Source of the DNA: Deltaproteobacteria bacterium
GTDB taxonomy: Bacteria; Myxococcota; Myxococcia; Myxococcales; SZAS-1
Assembly: GCA_018266075.1 (NCBI GenBank)
Contig: JAFEBB010000002.1
Span: 62,001 to 126,000, forward strand
Direction: 5' to 3'
DNA: 64,000 nt
Made by a program: the position numbers and the translations under genes. The notes under the pieces were generated by a model. It was not told the DNA's origin. It made no database searches and saw only the letters and a program-made list of their open reading frames with translations. Position 1 is the first letter of the stretch; every line of letters begins with the position of its first letter. Below, piece by piece: positions 57,111 through 64,000 of this stretch.

Positions 57111-57774
57111 TGCTTCCTGGGTGCAGCGAGCCGAGCAGCGCGGTGAAGCCGGGAACGGCCTGGCCCACCTTCTCGTGCTCGCCCGTCATCTTGAAGAACC
57201 AGCTGTTGCCGTTCACCACCACCACGCCGGCCACCAGGCGCGACCTGGGACTGCCTTCGCCGGAGAAGTCGTAGAGCGACACCGCGCCGGCTGGACTGGT
57301 CACCGCCTTGCGCGCGGCGGCGATGCCCGCGTCGTCGAGGGGCGCGAGGCCGATGGAGCCGCGCCAGCGGTTCACGTTGGCAAGCTCGCCGCCCGCGGGT
57401 CCAGGCAAAACGACCACCGACGCCTCGATGCCCTCGCCGCCGGCGGGCACGAGCGTGGCGTAGCGGATGCCGCTGGTGAGCGTCTGCTTCCAGCCGGCAG
57501 GGAGCGTCCATGCGAGCGCTTCACCGCCGGACGGCTTGGGTGGCGCAGGGACGTCGCCCTTCATGCCCGGCGGCGCCTCGGGCGGGGCGGCGTGCTCGAC
57601 GGCGCTCTCCGTTTTCGGCGCGGGAGCAGGCGCAGCGGCCATGGGCATGGCTGGCGGTTCGCCTGCCTCTTTCGCCACGCGGGTGTGGGTCACGCTCTCG
57701 TCGGTGCAGCCAACGAGCAGCGCCAGCGCTGCAAGCGCCAGCACCGGACCGGGGATGTGCAGATGCCGAGACAC
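57100..57774 (-). CDS. Lipoprotein leading the multiheme/maturation operon
   Basis: A 224-residue lipoprotein: signal peptide PGPVLALAALALLVG-C with a Lol-type lipobox, then a Pro/Ala-rich linker (35-85). A globular domain of about 130 residues follows (AWTLPAGWKQTLTSGIRYATLVP, SVVVLPGPAGGELANVNRW, NSWFFKMTGEHEKVGQAV). The latter resembles the DUF1795/PsbP-like export folds, without a strong match. The start is GTG 57774: AGGAG lies seven bases upstream, whereas the longer frame to 57999 has no ribosome-binding site. Its stop overlaps the ResB start by 11 bases. Role is presumably accessory to cytochrome c maturation or to electron transfer. Confidence 0.7.
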   Translation of the reverse strand: MSRHLHIPGPVLALAALALLVGCTDESVTHTRVAKEAGEPPAMPMAAAPAPAPKTESAVEHAAPPEAPPGMKGDVPAPPKPSGGEALAWTLPAGWKQTLTSGIRYATLVPAGGEGIEASVVVLPGPAGGELANVNRWRGSIGLAPLDDAGIAAARKAVTSPAGAVSLYDFSGEGSPRSRLVAGVVVVNGNSWFFKMTGEHEKVGQAVPGFTALLGSLHPGSNAN

Positions 57775-57793
57775 GCGAAAGCTCCTGGGTTCG

Positions 57794-57801
57794 ATTGTAT
57801 A
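57794..57801 (-). promoter_or_regulatory. -10-like TATACAAT before the lipoprotein/ResB/CcsA unit
   Basis: Minus-strand TATACAAT (57801 to 57794), 19 bases before the GTG at 57774, with AGGAG in between. No clear TTGACA at the expected distance. It would drive the lipoprotein-ResB-CcsA unit and perhaps the whole cluster. Confidence 0.4.
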
Positions 57802-57851
57802 GGCGGGCGGCGGCGCACTCGCCTGCCAGGTCGAGACTCTGGCCCGGCCCC

Positions 57852-57867
57852 ATCGGACACGTCCGAT
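57852..57867. promoter_or_regulatory. Inverted repeat ATCGGAC-AC-GTCCGAT in a divergent gap
   Basis: Two perfect seven-base arms (57852-57858 and 57861-57867) separated by AC. It lies in the 268-base gap between the divergent cytochrome-maturation lipoprotein (minus) and the DGPF gene (plus), about 50 bases upstream of the TATACAAT element. Its size fits a dimeric repressor or activator site. Confidence 0.45.
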
Positions 57868-57985
57868 ATCACGGTACCGGGCGCGATGTGAAAGCGGTCG
57901 CGCTCGTTGAGCAAGCGGCCGTGCAGAAACCAACCCGCCGGATCCACGACGGAAACCCCGCGCGGACGGTTTTCTTTCGCGCGCG

Positions 57986-58012
57986 TGTCGATCCCGCACC
58001 GGCCGCTTCGTC
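57986..58012 (+). promoter_or_regulatory. ECF42-type promoter for the DGPF/sigma operon
   Basis: TGTCGA (57986-57991), 17 bases, then CGTC (58009-58012). This equals the motif described for ECF42 sigma factors in Streptomyces (TGTCGA at -35, CGA/TC at -10). The operon it precedes encodes two DGPF proteins and an ECF42-like sigma, so positive autoregulation is likely. Confidence 0.65.
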
Positions 58013-58042
58013 GTGTGTGTAGAACCCCCTCAAGGAGGAGCC

Positions 58043-58414
58043 ATGAAATACCTGTCGTTCATCCGCAGCCCCGAGTCGTTCCGAAAGAAGAAGATCCCGC
58101 CCGCGCTGATGGAGGCGATGGGCAAGTTCATCGAGCGCTCGTTCAAGGACGGAACGCTCGTGAGCACGGGCGGCCTGCTGCCGAGCAAGGACGGGTTCCG
58201 CCTGCGGCTCGCCAAGGGCAAGCTCACCGTCACCGACGGCCCCTTCGCCGAGGCCAAGGAGGTGATCGGCGGCTGGGCCATCCTCGAGGCGAAGTCCAAG
58301 AAGGAGGCCCTGCGCATCTCGCGCGAGTTCATGCAGCTCCACCTGGATCACTGGCCCGAGTTCGAGGGCGAGTCCGAGGTGCGGCCCATCGAAGCCATGC
58401 CCGGCGAAGATTAA
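58043..58414 (+). CDS. YCII/DGPF domain protein (first)
   Basis: A 123-residue small protein with the alpha/beta ferredoxin-like YCII fold and the naming motif DGPFAEAKE (about 73-81), preceded by LRLAKGKLTVT and followed by GGWAIL. DGPF proteins are the usual targets and genetic neighbours of ECF42 sigma factors, but their biochemical role is unknown. AAGGAGGAG sits directly before the ATG. It is the first gene of a three-gene operon. Confidence 0.88.
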   Translation: MKYLSFIRSPESFRKKKIPPALMEAMGKFIERSFKDGTLVSTGGLLPSKDGFRLRLAKGKLTVTDGPFAEAKEVIGGWAILEAKSKKEALRISREFMQLHLDHWPEFEGESEVRPIEAMPGED

Positions 58415-58448
58415 CCAAACCCTTTCAATTCAATTTCAGGAGACAGTC

Positions 58449-58883
58449 ATGCGCGTGATGGTGATGGTGAAGGCCACGAAGAACTCCGAGGCCGGCGTGA
58501 TGCCGAGCGAGAAGCTCCTCACGGAGATGGGCAAGTTCAACGAGGAGCTGGTGAAGAGCGGCATCATGCTCGCCGGCGACGGGCTGCACCCCAGCGTGCG
58601 CGGCAAGCGCGTGCGCTTCGGGGGCGGCAAGAAGACCGTCCTCGACGGCCCGTTCGCCGAAACGAAGGAGCTCGTGGCGGGCTACTGGATCTGGCAGGTG
58701 AAGTCGATGGACGAGGCCGTGGAGTGGGTGCGCCGCTGCCCGGATCCCATGCCCGGCGAGGAGTCGGAGATCGAGATCCGCCCGATCTTCGCCCCTGAGG
58801 ACTTCGGCGCGGAGTTCACGCCCGAGCTCCGCGCGAAGGAAGAGGCCCTGCGCGCCGAGGCGGAGCGCCTGAAGCGGTCATGA
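58449..58883 (+). CDS. YCII/DGPF domain protein (second)
   Basis: A 144-residue paralogue of the preceding gene with the same fold. DGPFAETKE lies about 68-76, and the N-terminus is RVMVMVKATKNSEAG. It is longer at the C-terminus (ELRAKEEALRAEAERLKRS, a charged helix that might bind the sigma factor). AGGAG is well placed, and its stop overlaps the sigma start (ATGA). The pair is more diverged from each other than a recent duplication would give. Confidence 0.88.
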   Translation: MRVMVMVKATKNSEAGVMPSEKLLTEMGKFNEELVKSGIMLAGDGLHPSVRGKRVRFGGGKKTVLDGPFAETKELVAGYWIWQVKSMDEAVEWVRRCPDPMPGEESEIEIRPIFAPEDFGAEFTPELRAKEEALRAEAERLKRS

Positions 58884-60148
58884 GCGAGGCGGGCGCCACC
58901 CGGGAGGCGATCTCCGCGGCCTGGCGGGTCGAGTCGGCGCGGTTGATGGGCGCGTTGGCTCGGCTCGTCCGCGACCTGGACCTCGCGGAGGATCTCGCCC
59001 AGGAGGCGCTCGTGGCCGCGCTCGAGACGTGGCCCACCACCGGCATCCCCGACAACCCGGGCGCGTGGCTCATGGCCACGGCGAAGAACCGGGCCATCGA
59101 TCGCGCGCGGAAGCAGCGGCTGGTGGAGCACAAGCACGGCGCGATGTCGGACGAGCTCGCGGGCGCGCCGCCGAAACCGCCCGACATCGAGACCGCGATC
59201 GACGAAGACGTCGGCGACGATCTGCTGCGGCTGATCCTGATTTCGTGTCACCCGGTGCTGCCGACGGAAGGCCGGGTGGCGCTCACCCTGCGGCTGCTCG
59301 GCGGGCTGACCACCGACGAGATCGCGCGCGCGTTCCTGGTGCCGGAGCCCACCGTCGCCCAGCGCATCGTGCGCGCCAAGCGGACGCTCGCGGAAGCGCG
59401 CGTGCCCTTCGAGCTCCCGCGCGGGCCGGAGCTCGCGGCGCGGCTGCCGTCGGTGCTGGAGGTCGTGTACCTCATCTTCAACGAGGGCTACGCGGCCACC
59501 CGCGGCGGCGCGTGGATCCGCTCGGATCTGTGTGAAGACGCGCTCCGCCTGGGCCGAATGCTCGCGGGGCACGTGCCCGACGTCGCCGAAGCGCACGGCT
59601 TGGTGGCGTTGATGGAGCTGCAGGCCTCGCGCGCGCGCGCCCGCGTGGATGCCTCGGGCCAGCCGATCTTGCTGCTGGATCAGGACCGCTCGAGGTGGGA
59701 CCTGCTCCTGGTGAACCTCGGGCTCCAGGCGCTGGCGCGCGCCGAGTCGATGGCGCAGCCGCTCGGGCCGTACACGCTGCAGGCCGCGATCGCCGCGTGC
59801 CACGCGCGGGCCAGGCGCGCCGCGGACACCGACTGGAAGCGCATCGTCGCCCTCTACGACGCGCTCGTGGAGATGACGGGCTCGCCGGTGGTGGAGCTGA
59901 ACCGCGCGGTCGCCGTGGGGATGGCCTTCGGGCCCGCGCAGGGGCTGGAGCTGGTGGACACACTCCTCGAAGATCCGGCTCTCAGGAACTACCACCTGCT
60001 GCCCAGCGTCCGCGGCGACCTGCTCGCCAAGCTCGGGCGCAAGGACGAGGCCCGCGCGGAGTTCGAGCGCGCGGCGCAGATGGCCCAGAACACGCGCGAG
60101 AAGGAGCTGCTCCAAGCGCGCGCCAAGGCGTGTGAGCCGGGCAACTGA
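58880..60148 (+). CDS. ECF sigma factor, ECF42-like with long C-terminal extension
   Basis: A 422-residue sigma factor. Region 2 (about 15-80) includes DLDLAEDLAQEALVAALETWP and PGAWLMATAKNRAIDRAR, which melt and read the -10. Region 4 (about 115-170) ends in a helix-turn-helix GGLTTDEIARAFLVPEPTVAQRI. The C-terminal 250 residues (from VLEVVYLIFNEGYAA) are DUF6596/TPR-like and probably regulate activity, as in ECF42 members. No anti-sigma gene is adjacent, in line with that group. The start overlaps the DGPF stop. Downstream of it a gap with no clear terminator follows. Confidence 0.9.
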   Translation: MSEAGATREAISAAWRVESARLMGALARLVRDLDLAEDLAQEALVAALETWPTTGIPDNPGAWLMATAKNRAIDRARKQRLVEHKHGAMSDELAGAPPKPPDIETAIDEDVGDDLLRLILISCHPVLPTEGRVALTLRLLGGLTTDEIARAFLVPEPTVAQRIVRAKRTLAEARVPFELPRGPELAARLPSVLEVVYLIFNEGYAATRGGAWIRSDLCEDALRLGRMLAGHVPDVAEAHGLVALMELQASRARARVDASGQPILLLDQDRSRWDLLLVNLGLQALARAESMAQPLGPYTLQAAIAACHARARRAADTDWKRIVALYDALVEMTGSPVVELNRAVAVGMAFGPAQGLELVDTLLEDPALRNYHLLPSVRGDLLAKLGRKDEARAEFERAAQMAQNTREKELLQARAKACEPGN

Positions 60149-60288
60149 GCGACCTCGGGTTTCCGACGCCGCCTGCAGAAATTTCGCGATTTCGCTGCCA
60201 GTGAACCAATTGGGGCGTGGTGCAACCTGTTCGAGCGTCGTTCGTCTTTCACTCTGGGAGCGGATCAGCTCCCGCGCCGGGGGGCGCC

Positions 60289-60474
60289 ATGACGAGAACT
60301 GCAAATGGGGGTCGGTCTGCGCTCGCAGACCTGGCCCGTTGTCCGCTCTGTCCATGGGAGCGGGTCCGGGTCGATGGTGAGCCGCTGCACGGACGGCCGT
60401 GGTTCGTGTCGGCGGTGGCGCGGCACCTTCGCTCCACGCACGGGCGCGCGCTGGAGAAGGTGCGCGTCGGCTGA
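60289..60474 (+). CDS. Possible small C2H2-like zinc protein
   Basis: A 61-residue frame starting at ATG 60289 (GGGGGG upstream). It holds CPLC and later HLRSTH, a C2-H2-type spacing that could bind zinc. Short and of low complexity at the start, it may be a random frame in GC-rich DNA. It ends three bases before the convergent membrane-protein stop. Taken alone it is weak evidence. The upstream bases 60149-60288 show nothing else except a GGGAGC/GCTCCC inverted repeat near 60257. Confidence 0.3.
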   Translation: MTRTANGGRSALADLARCPLCPWERVRVDGEPLHGRPWFVSAVARHLRSTHGRALEKVRVG

Positions 60475-60477
60475 GCC

Positions 60478-60924
60478 CTAGAAGACCGCTCGGTGCCGCC
60501 GCCACAACAGCGGACGCACCAGCAGCGCCGAGAGCAGCGCCAGCGGGAAGAACCAGATTGCGCCCAGCGACCGTGGCGTGAAGGCCGCGGCCTGCACGAA
60601 GCCCGCGAGCCACCACAGCGCCGCGAGCAGCAGTCCCGCCACGGCGCTGCCCACAAGCGCGCGCCCGCCCGCCGGGAGCGCGCGGTCGCGCTTCAAGAAG
60701 CGGTAGGCGTCGACGACAAGGAGCGCGCCGGTCTGGATGGCGCCGAGCGCGCCGAAGCCGAGAGCTCCTCGGAGCGCGCCGCCCGCAATGGTGCCGCCGC
60801 CGGTGCCGGTGGCGCTGATGACGATGCTCGCCAAGGCTCCCAGCGCGGCGCCGAGGAGCGCGCCCATGGCGATGGGCGGCGAGGAGGCGAGCAGCCAGCT
60901 GCGGATTCGGTTCGTGGCGGTCAT
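60478..60924 (-). CDS. Small four-helix membrane protein
   Basis: A 148-residue protein starting MTATNRIRSWLLASSPPIAMG, with about four hydrophobic helices: IAMGALLGAALGALASIVI, GALRGALGFGALGAIQTGALLVV, ALVGSAVAGLLLAALWWLAGF and AIWFFPLALLSALLVRPLL. Short basic loops lie between them, and it ends RRHRAVF. Small-residue-rich helix packing (Gly/Ala) suggests oligomerisation. GGAG lies seven bases before ATG 60924; a longer frame to 61020 is less likely. No family recognised. Confidence 0.6.
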   Translation of the reverse strand: MTATNRIRSWLLASSPPIAMGALLGAALGALASIVISATGTGGGTIAGGALRGALGFGALGAIQTGALLVVDAYRFLKRDRALPAGGRALVGSAVAGLLLAALWWLAGFVQAAAFTPRSLGAIWFFPLALLSALLVRPLLWRRHRAVF

Positions 60925-61060
60925 GGCGCGCTCCGTTGGCCTGCGAGCGCCTGGAATTGCAAGGCGCTGGCCACTCCGGAACTGCGCGATCGCCCGAGCG
61001 ATCTGCGGCGCGGCGACCAACGTCCACCGCGCCGCAGGTGAAGGCCCGACGTGCGTTCCG

Positions 61061-61417
61061 TCACGCGTTGAAGAAGAACTTCTCCTCGGCCACCTTGCCG
61101 TTCTTCACGCGGTAGAGGGCGATCTCCCTCATGGTCATGCGCGACTTGCCCTTGGGCGTGACCTCCATCTCGAAGCGGACGGTGAACTCATCGCCGTTCA
61201 CGAACGGGCCCTCGACCTTCACCGAGTGCACCTGGTGGCCCTCCATGAACTTCTTGCCCTTGCCCTCCACGGCCTTCTTGCCCTGAAGGCGCGCCTCGTC
61301 GCCGGGCATGGGCTCGATGCTGAGCACGTCATCCGACCAGAACTTCTTGCCCGCCTCCTCGAACTTGCCCGAGCGGCACAGCGAGGTGAACTCCGATGCA
61401 ATGTCCTGCGTGTTCAT
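61061..61417 (-). CDS. SnoaL/NTF2-like protein
   Basis: A 118-residue protein with the NTF2/SnoaL alpha+beta cone: N-terminal helix QDIASEFTSLCRSGKFEEAGKKFWSDDVLSIEPMPGD, then FTVRFEMEVTPKGKSRMTMREIALYRV, ending KVAEEKFFFNA. Such proteins are small hydrolases, isomerases or ligand carriers. AAGGGG precedes the ATG. It is monocistronic in appearance. Substrate unknown. Confidence 0.8.
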   Translation of the reverse strand: MNTQDIASEFTSLCRSGKFEEAGKKFWSDDVLSIEPMPGDEARLQGKKAVEGKGKKFMEGHQVHSVKVEGPFVNGDEFTVRFEMEVTPKGKSRMTMREIALYRVKNGKVAEEKFFFNA

Positions 61418-61501
61418 GATTGGCCCCTTGTGAGTCCGCGACGCGCTTCCGCGGCGCTGCCGAGGTAAGGCGCGATCCCGCGATCGGCAAGGGGGCCAGA
61501 C

Positions 61502-63943
61502 CTACTGCGGACAGATCGGACAGTTGATGGTGCCGCCGCAGCCGTCGGAGATGACCTGGCCGCAGGTGGCGAGGGTGCACACCGCCGGCGAGCAACAGGT
61601 ATTGCTCCCCGAGAGGCAGACCTGGTTTCCGCTGCAGCTGCCGCAGGACAGCGTGCCGCCGCAGCCGTCGGACATCGTGCCGCAGCCGTTGGCGGGACAC
61701 GTCGCCTGGGTGCAGCACTGGTGGTTCACGCAGGTCTGGTTGCTGCCGCAGGTGGGGCAGGTGAGGGTGTGGCCGCAGCCGTCGCCGATGGAGCCGCACT
61801 GCGCTCCCGAGGCCGCGCAGCTGGTGGGCGTGCAGCACGCGCCCGAGGTGCAGTAGTCGCCCGGCGCGCAGCTGCCGGCGTCGAGGGTGTGGCCGCAGCC
61901 GTCGCTGTAGCTGCCGCAGGTGGCGCTGGTGCCCTGGGGCGAACAACACGTCCCGCCGGTGCCGCAGATCTCCGCGCCGCACGAGTGCGAGGAGCAGTCG
62001 ATGGTGTTGCCGCAGCCGTCGTCGGCGGTGGTGGAGCAGCTGTTGAGCTGGGCGCAGGTCTTGGGCGTACAGCAGCTGTTGCTGTGGCAGATCTCGCCGC
62101 TCGCACAGGTGCCCGCGCAGTTGATGGTGTTGCCGCAGCCGTCGCTCGCCGTCGCGGAGCAGCTGTTGAGCTGGGCGCAGGTCTTGGGCGTGCAACAGCT
62201 GTTGCTGTGGCAGATCTCGCCGCTCGCGCAGGTGCCCGCGCAGTTGAGGGTGTTGCCGCAGCCGTCGCTCGCCGTCGCGGAGCAGCTGTTGAGCTGGGCG
62301 CAAGTCTTGGGCGTGCAGCACTTGCCGGTGCCGGTGTCGCAGATCTCGCTGCCCGAGCACGGGCTCGCCGAGCAGTCGATGGTGTTGCCGCAGCCGTCGC
62401 TGACCACGCCGCACGCCGCGAGCTGGGCGCAGGTCTTGGGGGTGCAGCACTTGCCGGTGCCGGTGACGCAGATCTCGGCGCCCGTGCACGGGTTGGCCGA
62501 GCAGTCGACGCTCACGCCGCAGCCGTCGTCCACGATGCCGCAGGCGTTGAGCTGGGCGCAGGTCTTGGGCGTGCAGCAGGTCTGCGTCGACGTCTGGCAG
62601 ATCTCGCCGCCGGTGCACGAGCCCGAGCAGTTGATGGTGTTGCCGCAGCCGTCGCTCGCCGTGGCCGAGCAGGTGTTGAGCTGGCCGCAGGTCTTGGGCG
62701 CGCAGCACTTCTCCGTCGAGGTGTCGCAGATCTCGCCGCCGGTGCAGGAGCCCGAGCAGTCGTGCGGCTTGCCGCAGCGGTCGACGGCGTTGTTGCTACA
62801 CGTATTGAGGTCCGCGCAGGTCTGCGGGCTGCAGCAGGCGCCGGCGTCGGTGATGCAGAGCTCGCCGGGGCCGCAGTTGTTGCTGCAGTCGAGCGTGCCG
62901 CCGCAGCCGTCGGAGATGGTGCCGCACACGTCGCCGGCGTCGGCCTCGGCGCAGCTGCCGAAGGGCTTGCACGTCTGACAGATGCCGTCCTGGCAGACGA
63001 GCGGGTCATCGCAGCCGCCGCAGTCGAGCGCGGTGCCGCAGGCGTTGGAGGAGCTGCCGCAGCGCTTGCCGCCGCCGTCGAGCACGCACGCCGGGGGGAT
63101 CGCCGTGCCGCAGGTGCCGGTGTGCTCCGCGCCGCAGGTGAGCCCGCTCGGACAGGTGCCGCAGTCCAGCGTGCCGCCGCAGCCGTCCGACCAGGTGCCG
63201 CAGTCGTAGCCGAGGTCCGCGCAGTCCTTGTAGTGGCAGCGCGTGCAGGCGTGGGAGACGGCGTCGCACACGCCGCCGTCGCCGCCGCCGTCGGGGAGGC
63301 CGCAGGTGCCGCAGTCCAGCGTGCCGCCGCAGCCGTCGGGGTAGGTGCCGCAGGTGGCGTTGAGCGCGTCGCAGGTGGCGGGCTCGCAGGGGCCGCAGGT
63401 GTGCGTCTGGCCGTTGCACACGCCGCCGTCGCAGAGGCCGCAGAACACGGCGCCGTTGCACTGGTCGAGGATGTAGCCGCAGGTCGCGCCCGAGTACGCG
63501 CAGGCGTCGGACGGCAGCTGGCAGGAGTGCGCCACCGCGTCGCAGACGTAGGGCGCGGTGCAGGTGCCGCAGTCCAGCGTGCCGCCGCAGCCGTCGGAGT
63601 AGCTGCCGCAGCCGGCGGGCAGCTGCGGGCAGGTCTTGCGCGTGCAGCTCACGCAGGTGTTGGTGCCGGGATCGCACGCGCCGCCGTCGCAGGTGCCGCA
63701 GGTGAGGATCCCGCCGCAGCCGTCGGAGAGGGTGCCGCAGGTGGCGTGCTGGCCTTCGCAGGTGTGCTTGACGCAGCCGCCGTCCCCGCTGCCGCCGTCG
63801 TGGTGGCCGCCGTCGCCGCCGCCGCCGCCGGTGGTCGCGCCGCCGTCGAGGTCGTGGCCTGCGGGCGACTTGCTGCACGAGCAGCCTGCGCCGAATGCCG
63901 CCGCCACCAAACCCAGCGCCGCGAGGAAGCGCACCGTGCGCAT
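61502..63943 (-). CDS. Cys-rich modular lipoprotein (about 18 modules)
   Basis: An 813-residue lipoprotein: signal MRTVRFLAALGLVAAAFG, lipobox AGCS, then a Gly/Asp/His linker. About 18 Cys-rich modules follow, each near 40-45 residues with six to eight Cys: pattern KTCxxLxxxCGxxSDGCGGTLDCGxC. The first seven modules are diverse and the last eleven more regular (CCTPKTCAQLNSC). There is no CxxCH. Modules probably form disulfide-linked knots, so the protein is likely an extracellular scaffold. Its stop is not followed by a visible terminator; a GGGAG lies before the ATG. The start at 63943 is preferred over 63997 because the signal peptide begins there. Confidence 0.85.
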   Translation of the reverse strand: MRTVRFLAALGLVAAAFGAGCSCSKSPAGHDLDGGATTGGGGGDGGHHDGGSGDGGCVKHTCEGQHATCGTLSDGCGGILTCGTCDGGACDPGTNTCVSCTRKTCPQLPAGCGSYSDGCGGTLDCGTCTAPYVCDAVAHSCQLPSDACAYSGATCGYILDQCNGAVFCGLCDGGVCNGQTHTCGPCEPATCDALNATCGTYPDGCGGTLDCGTCGLPDGGGDGGVCDAVSHACTRCHYKDCADLGYDCGTWSDGCGGTLDCGTCPSGLTCGAEHTGTCGTAIPPACVLDGGGKRCGSSSNACGTALDCGGCDDPLVCQDGICQTCKPFGSCAEADAGDVCGTISDGCGGTLDCSNNCGPGELCITDAGACCSPQTCADLNTCSNNAVDRCGKPHDCSGSCTGGEICDTSTEKCCAPKTCGQLNTCSATASDGCGNTINCSGSCTGGEICQTSTQTCCTPKTCAQLNACGIVDDGCGVSVDCSANPCTGAEICVTGTGKCCTPKTCAQLAACGVVSDGCGNTIDCSASPCSGSEICDTGTGKCCTPKTCAQLNSCSATASDGCGNTLNCAGTCASGEICHSNSCCTPKTCAQLNSCSATASDGCGNTINCAGTCASGEICHSNSCCTPKTCAQLNSCSTTADDGCGNTIDCSSHSCGAEICGTGGTCCSPQGTSATCGSYSDGCGHTLDAGSCAPGDYCTSGACCTPTSCAASGAQCGSIGDGCGHTLTCPTCGSNQTCVNHQCCTQATCPANGCGTMSDGCGGTLSCGSCSGNQVCLSGSNTCCSPAVCTLATCGQVISDGCGGTINCPICPQ
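62041..62700 (-). repeat. Tandem Cys-module repeats, 123-129-bp period
   Basis: The word AGCTGGGCGCAGGT (with small variants) recurs at 62046, 62169, 62292, 62421, 62550 and 62679, spaced 123, 123, 129, 129 and 129 bases. The first three copies are nearly identical over most of the unit. It encodes the CCTPKTCAQL modules of the lipoprotein and is in frame. Confidence 0.9.
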
Positions 63944-64000
63944 CGCCAACTCCCAAGTAAGCCCCGCAAAGAGTCTAGCCCGAGCCCGCGCGACCACGGC

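Noticed and set aside
60132-60380. A second short plus-strand frame after the sigma gene
   Set aside because: Overlaps the sigma gene end and the 60289 frame, has no ribosome-binding site and is of low complexity.
61502-63943. Multiheme cytochrome based on many Cys
   Set aside because: Cys residues are in CxxxxC/DGCGGTLDCG modules; there is no CxxCH array.

Overview
The window is high-GC bacterial chromosome with dense, mostly short intergenic gaps. The best guess is a soil-type member of the Myxococcota (delta-proteobacterial lineage). The reasons are two proteins ending in a MYXO-CTERM-like tail (Cys, one helix, Arg cluster), several large Cys-rich or repeat-rich lipoproteins, a B12-dependent ribonucleotide reductase, a GG-N10-GC sigma-54 promoter, an ECF42/DGPF regulatory module and a very large multiheme cytochrome inventory. 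No rRNA, CRISPR array, prophage or transposase is visible. There is one tRNA gene (Lys, anticodon UUU).

Layout. 1-9.1 kb, plus strand: the 3' end of an FG-GAP surface protein, a MetE-like methyltransferase domain, a hexapeptide acyltransferase, a DUF6178 protein, an O-antigen ligase/polymerase coupled to a family-4 glycosyltransferase, and a stand-alone receiver. 9.2-20.6 kb, minus strand: a repeat lipoprotein, a DUF4337 protein, an outer-membrane barrel, a DUF4091 protein with a MYXO-CTERM tail, an unusual adenosine-deaminase-fold protein, a TerB-DnaJ protein, a GNAT enzyme and a secreted protein. 20.8-25 kb: a secreted metallo-beta-lactamase-fold protein, an OmpA-type protein and a von Willebrand factor A (VWA) Cys-rich surface protein behind a sigma-54 promoter. 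25-28.9 kb: nrdJ with two tiny coupled downstream genes and a 625-base upstream region full of symmetric repeats. 28.9-38.5 kb: small hypothetical genes, a TPR lipoprotein, an RDD-SpoIIM-DUF4261-like-CpXC run, and a Big2 lipoprotein. 38.6-43.4 kb: tRNA-Lys, an atypical SDR, a vanadium haloperoxidase and an aldo/keto reductase.

43.4-57.8 kb is the standout. It is a minus-strand cluster encoding a lipoprotein, ResB, CcsA, a 29-CxxCH lipoprotein, a single-chain Fe-S/flavin/diheme-b membrane protein, a 20-CxxCH protein, a 10-CxxCH protein and an outer-membrane beta-barrel, in that order. Together these could form a complete route from NAD(P)H or another cytoplasmic donor, through the inner membrane and periplasm, to the cell surface. 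The cluster brings its own System II cytochrome c maturation genes. By composition it is a porin-cytochrome conduit, but its gene set does not match the Mtr or Omb/Oma/Omc arrangements I know.

57.9-64 kb: an ECF42-type sigma factor with two DGPF proteins and a matching promoter, small membrane and SnoaL-like proteins, and an 18-module Cys-rich lipoprotein.

Two global signals stand out. A REP-like palindrome (head GTGGGA, stem GGCGCT/AGCGCC, loop TCCC) occurs four times, once as an inverted pair. In addition, eight genes carry a TANNNT hexamer only 6-9 bases before the start codon, which suggests leaderless transcripts.
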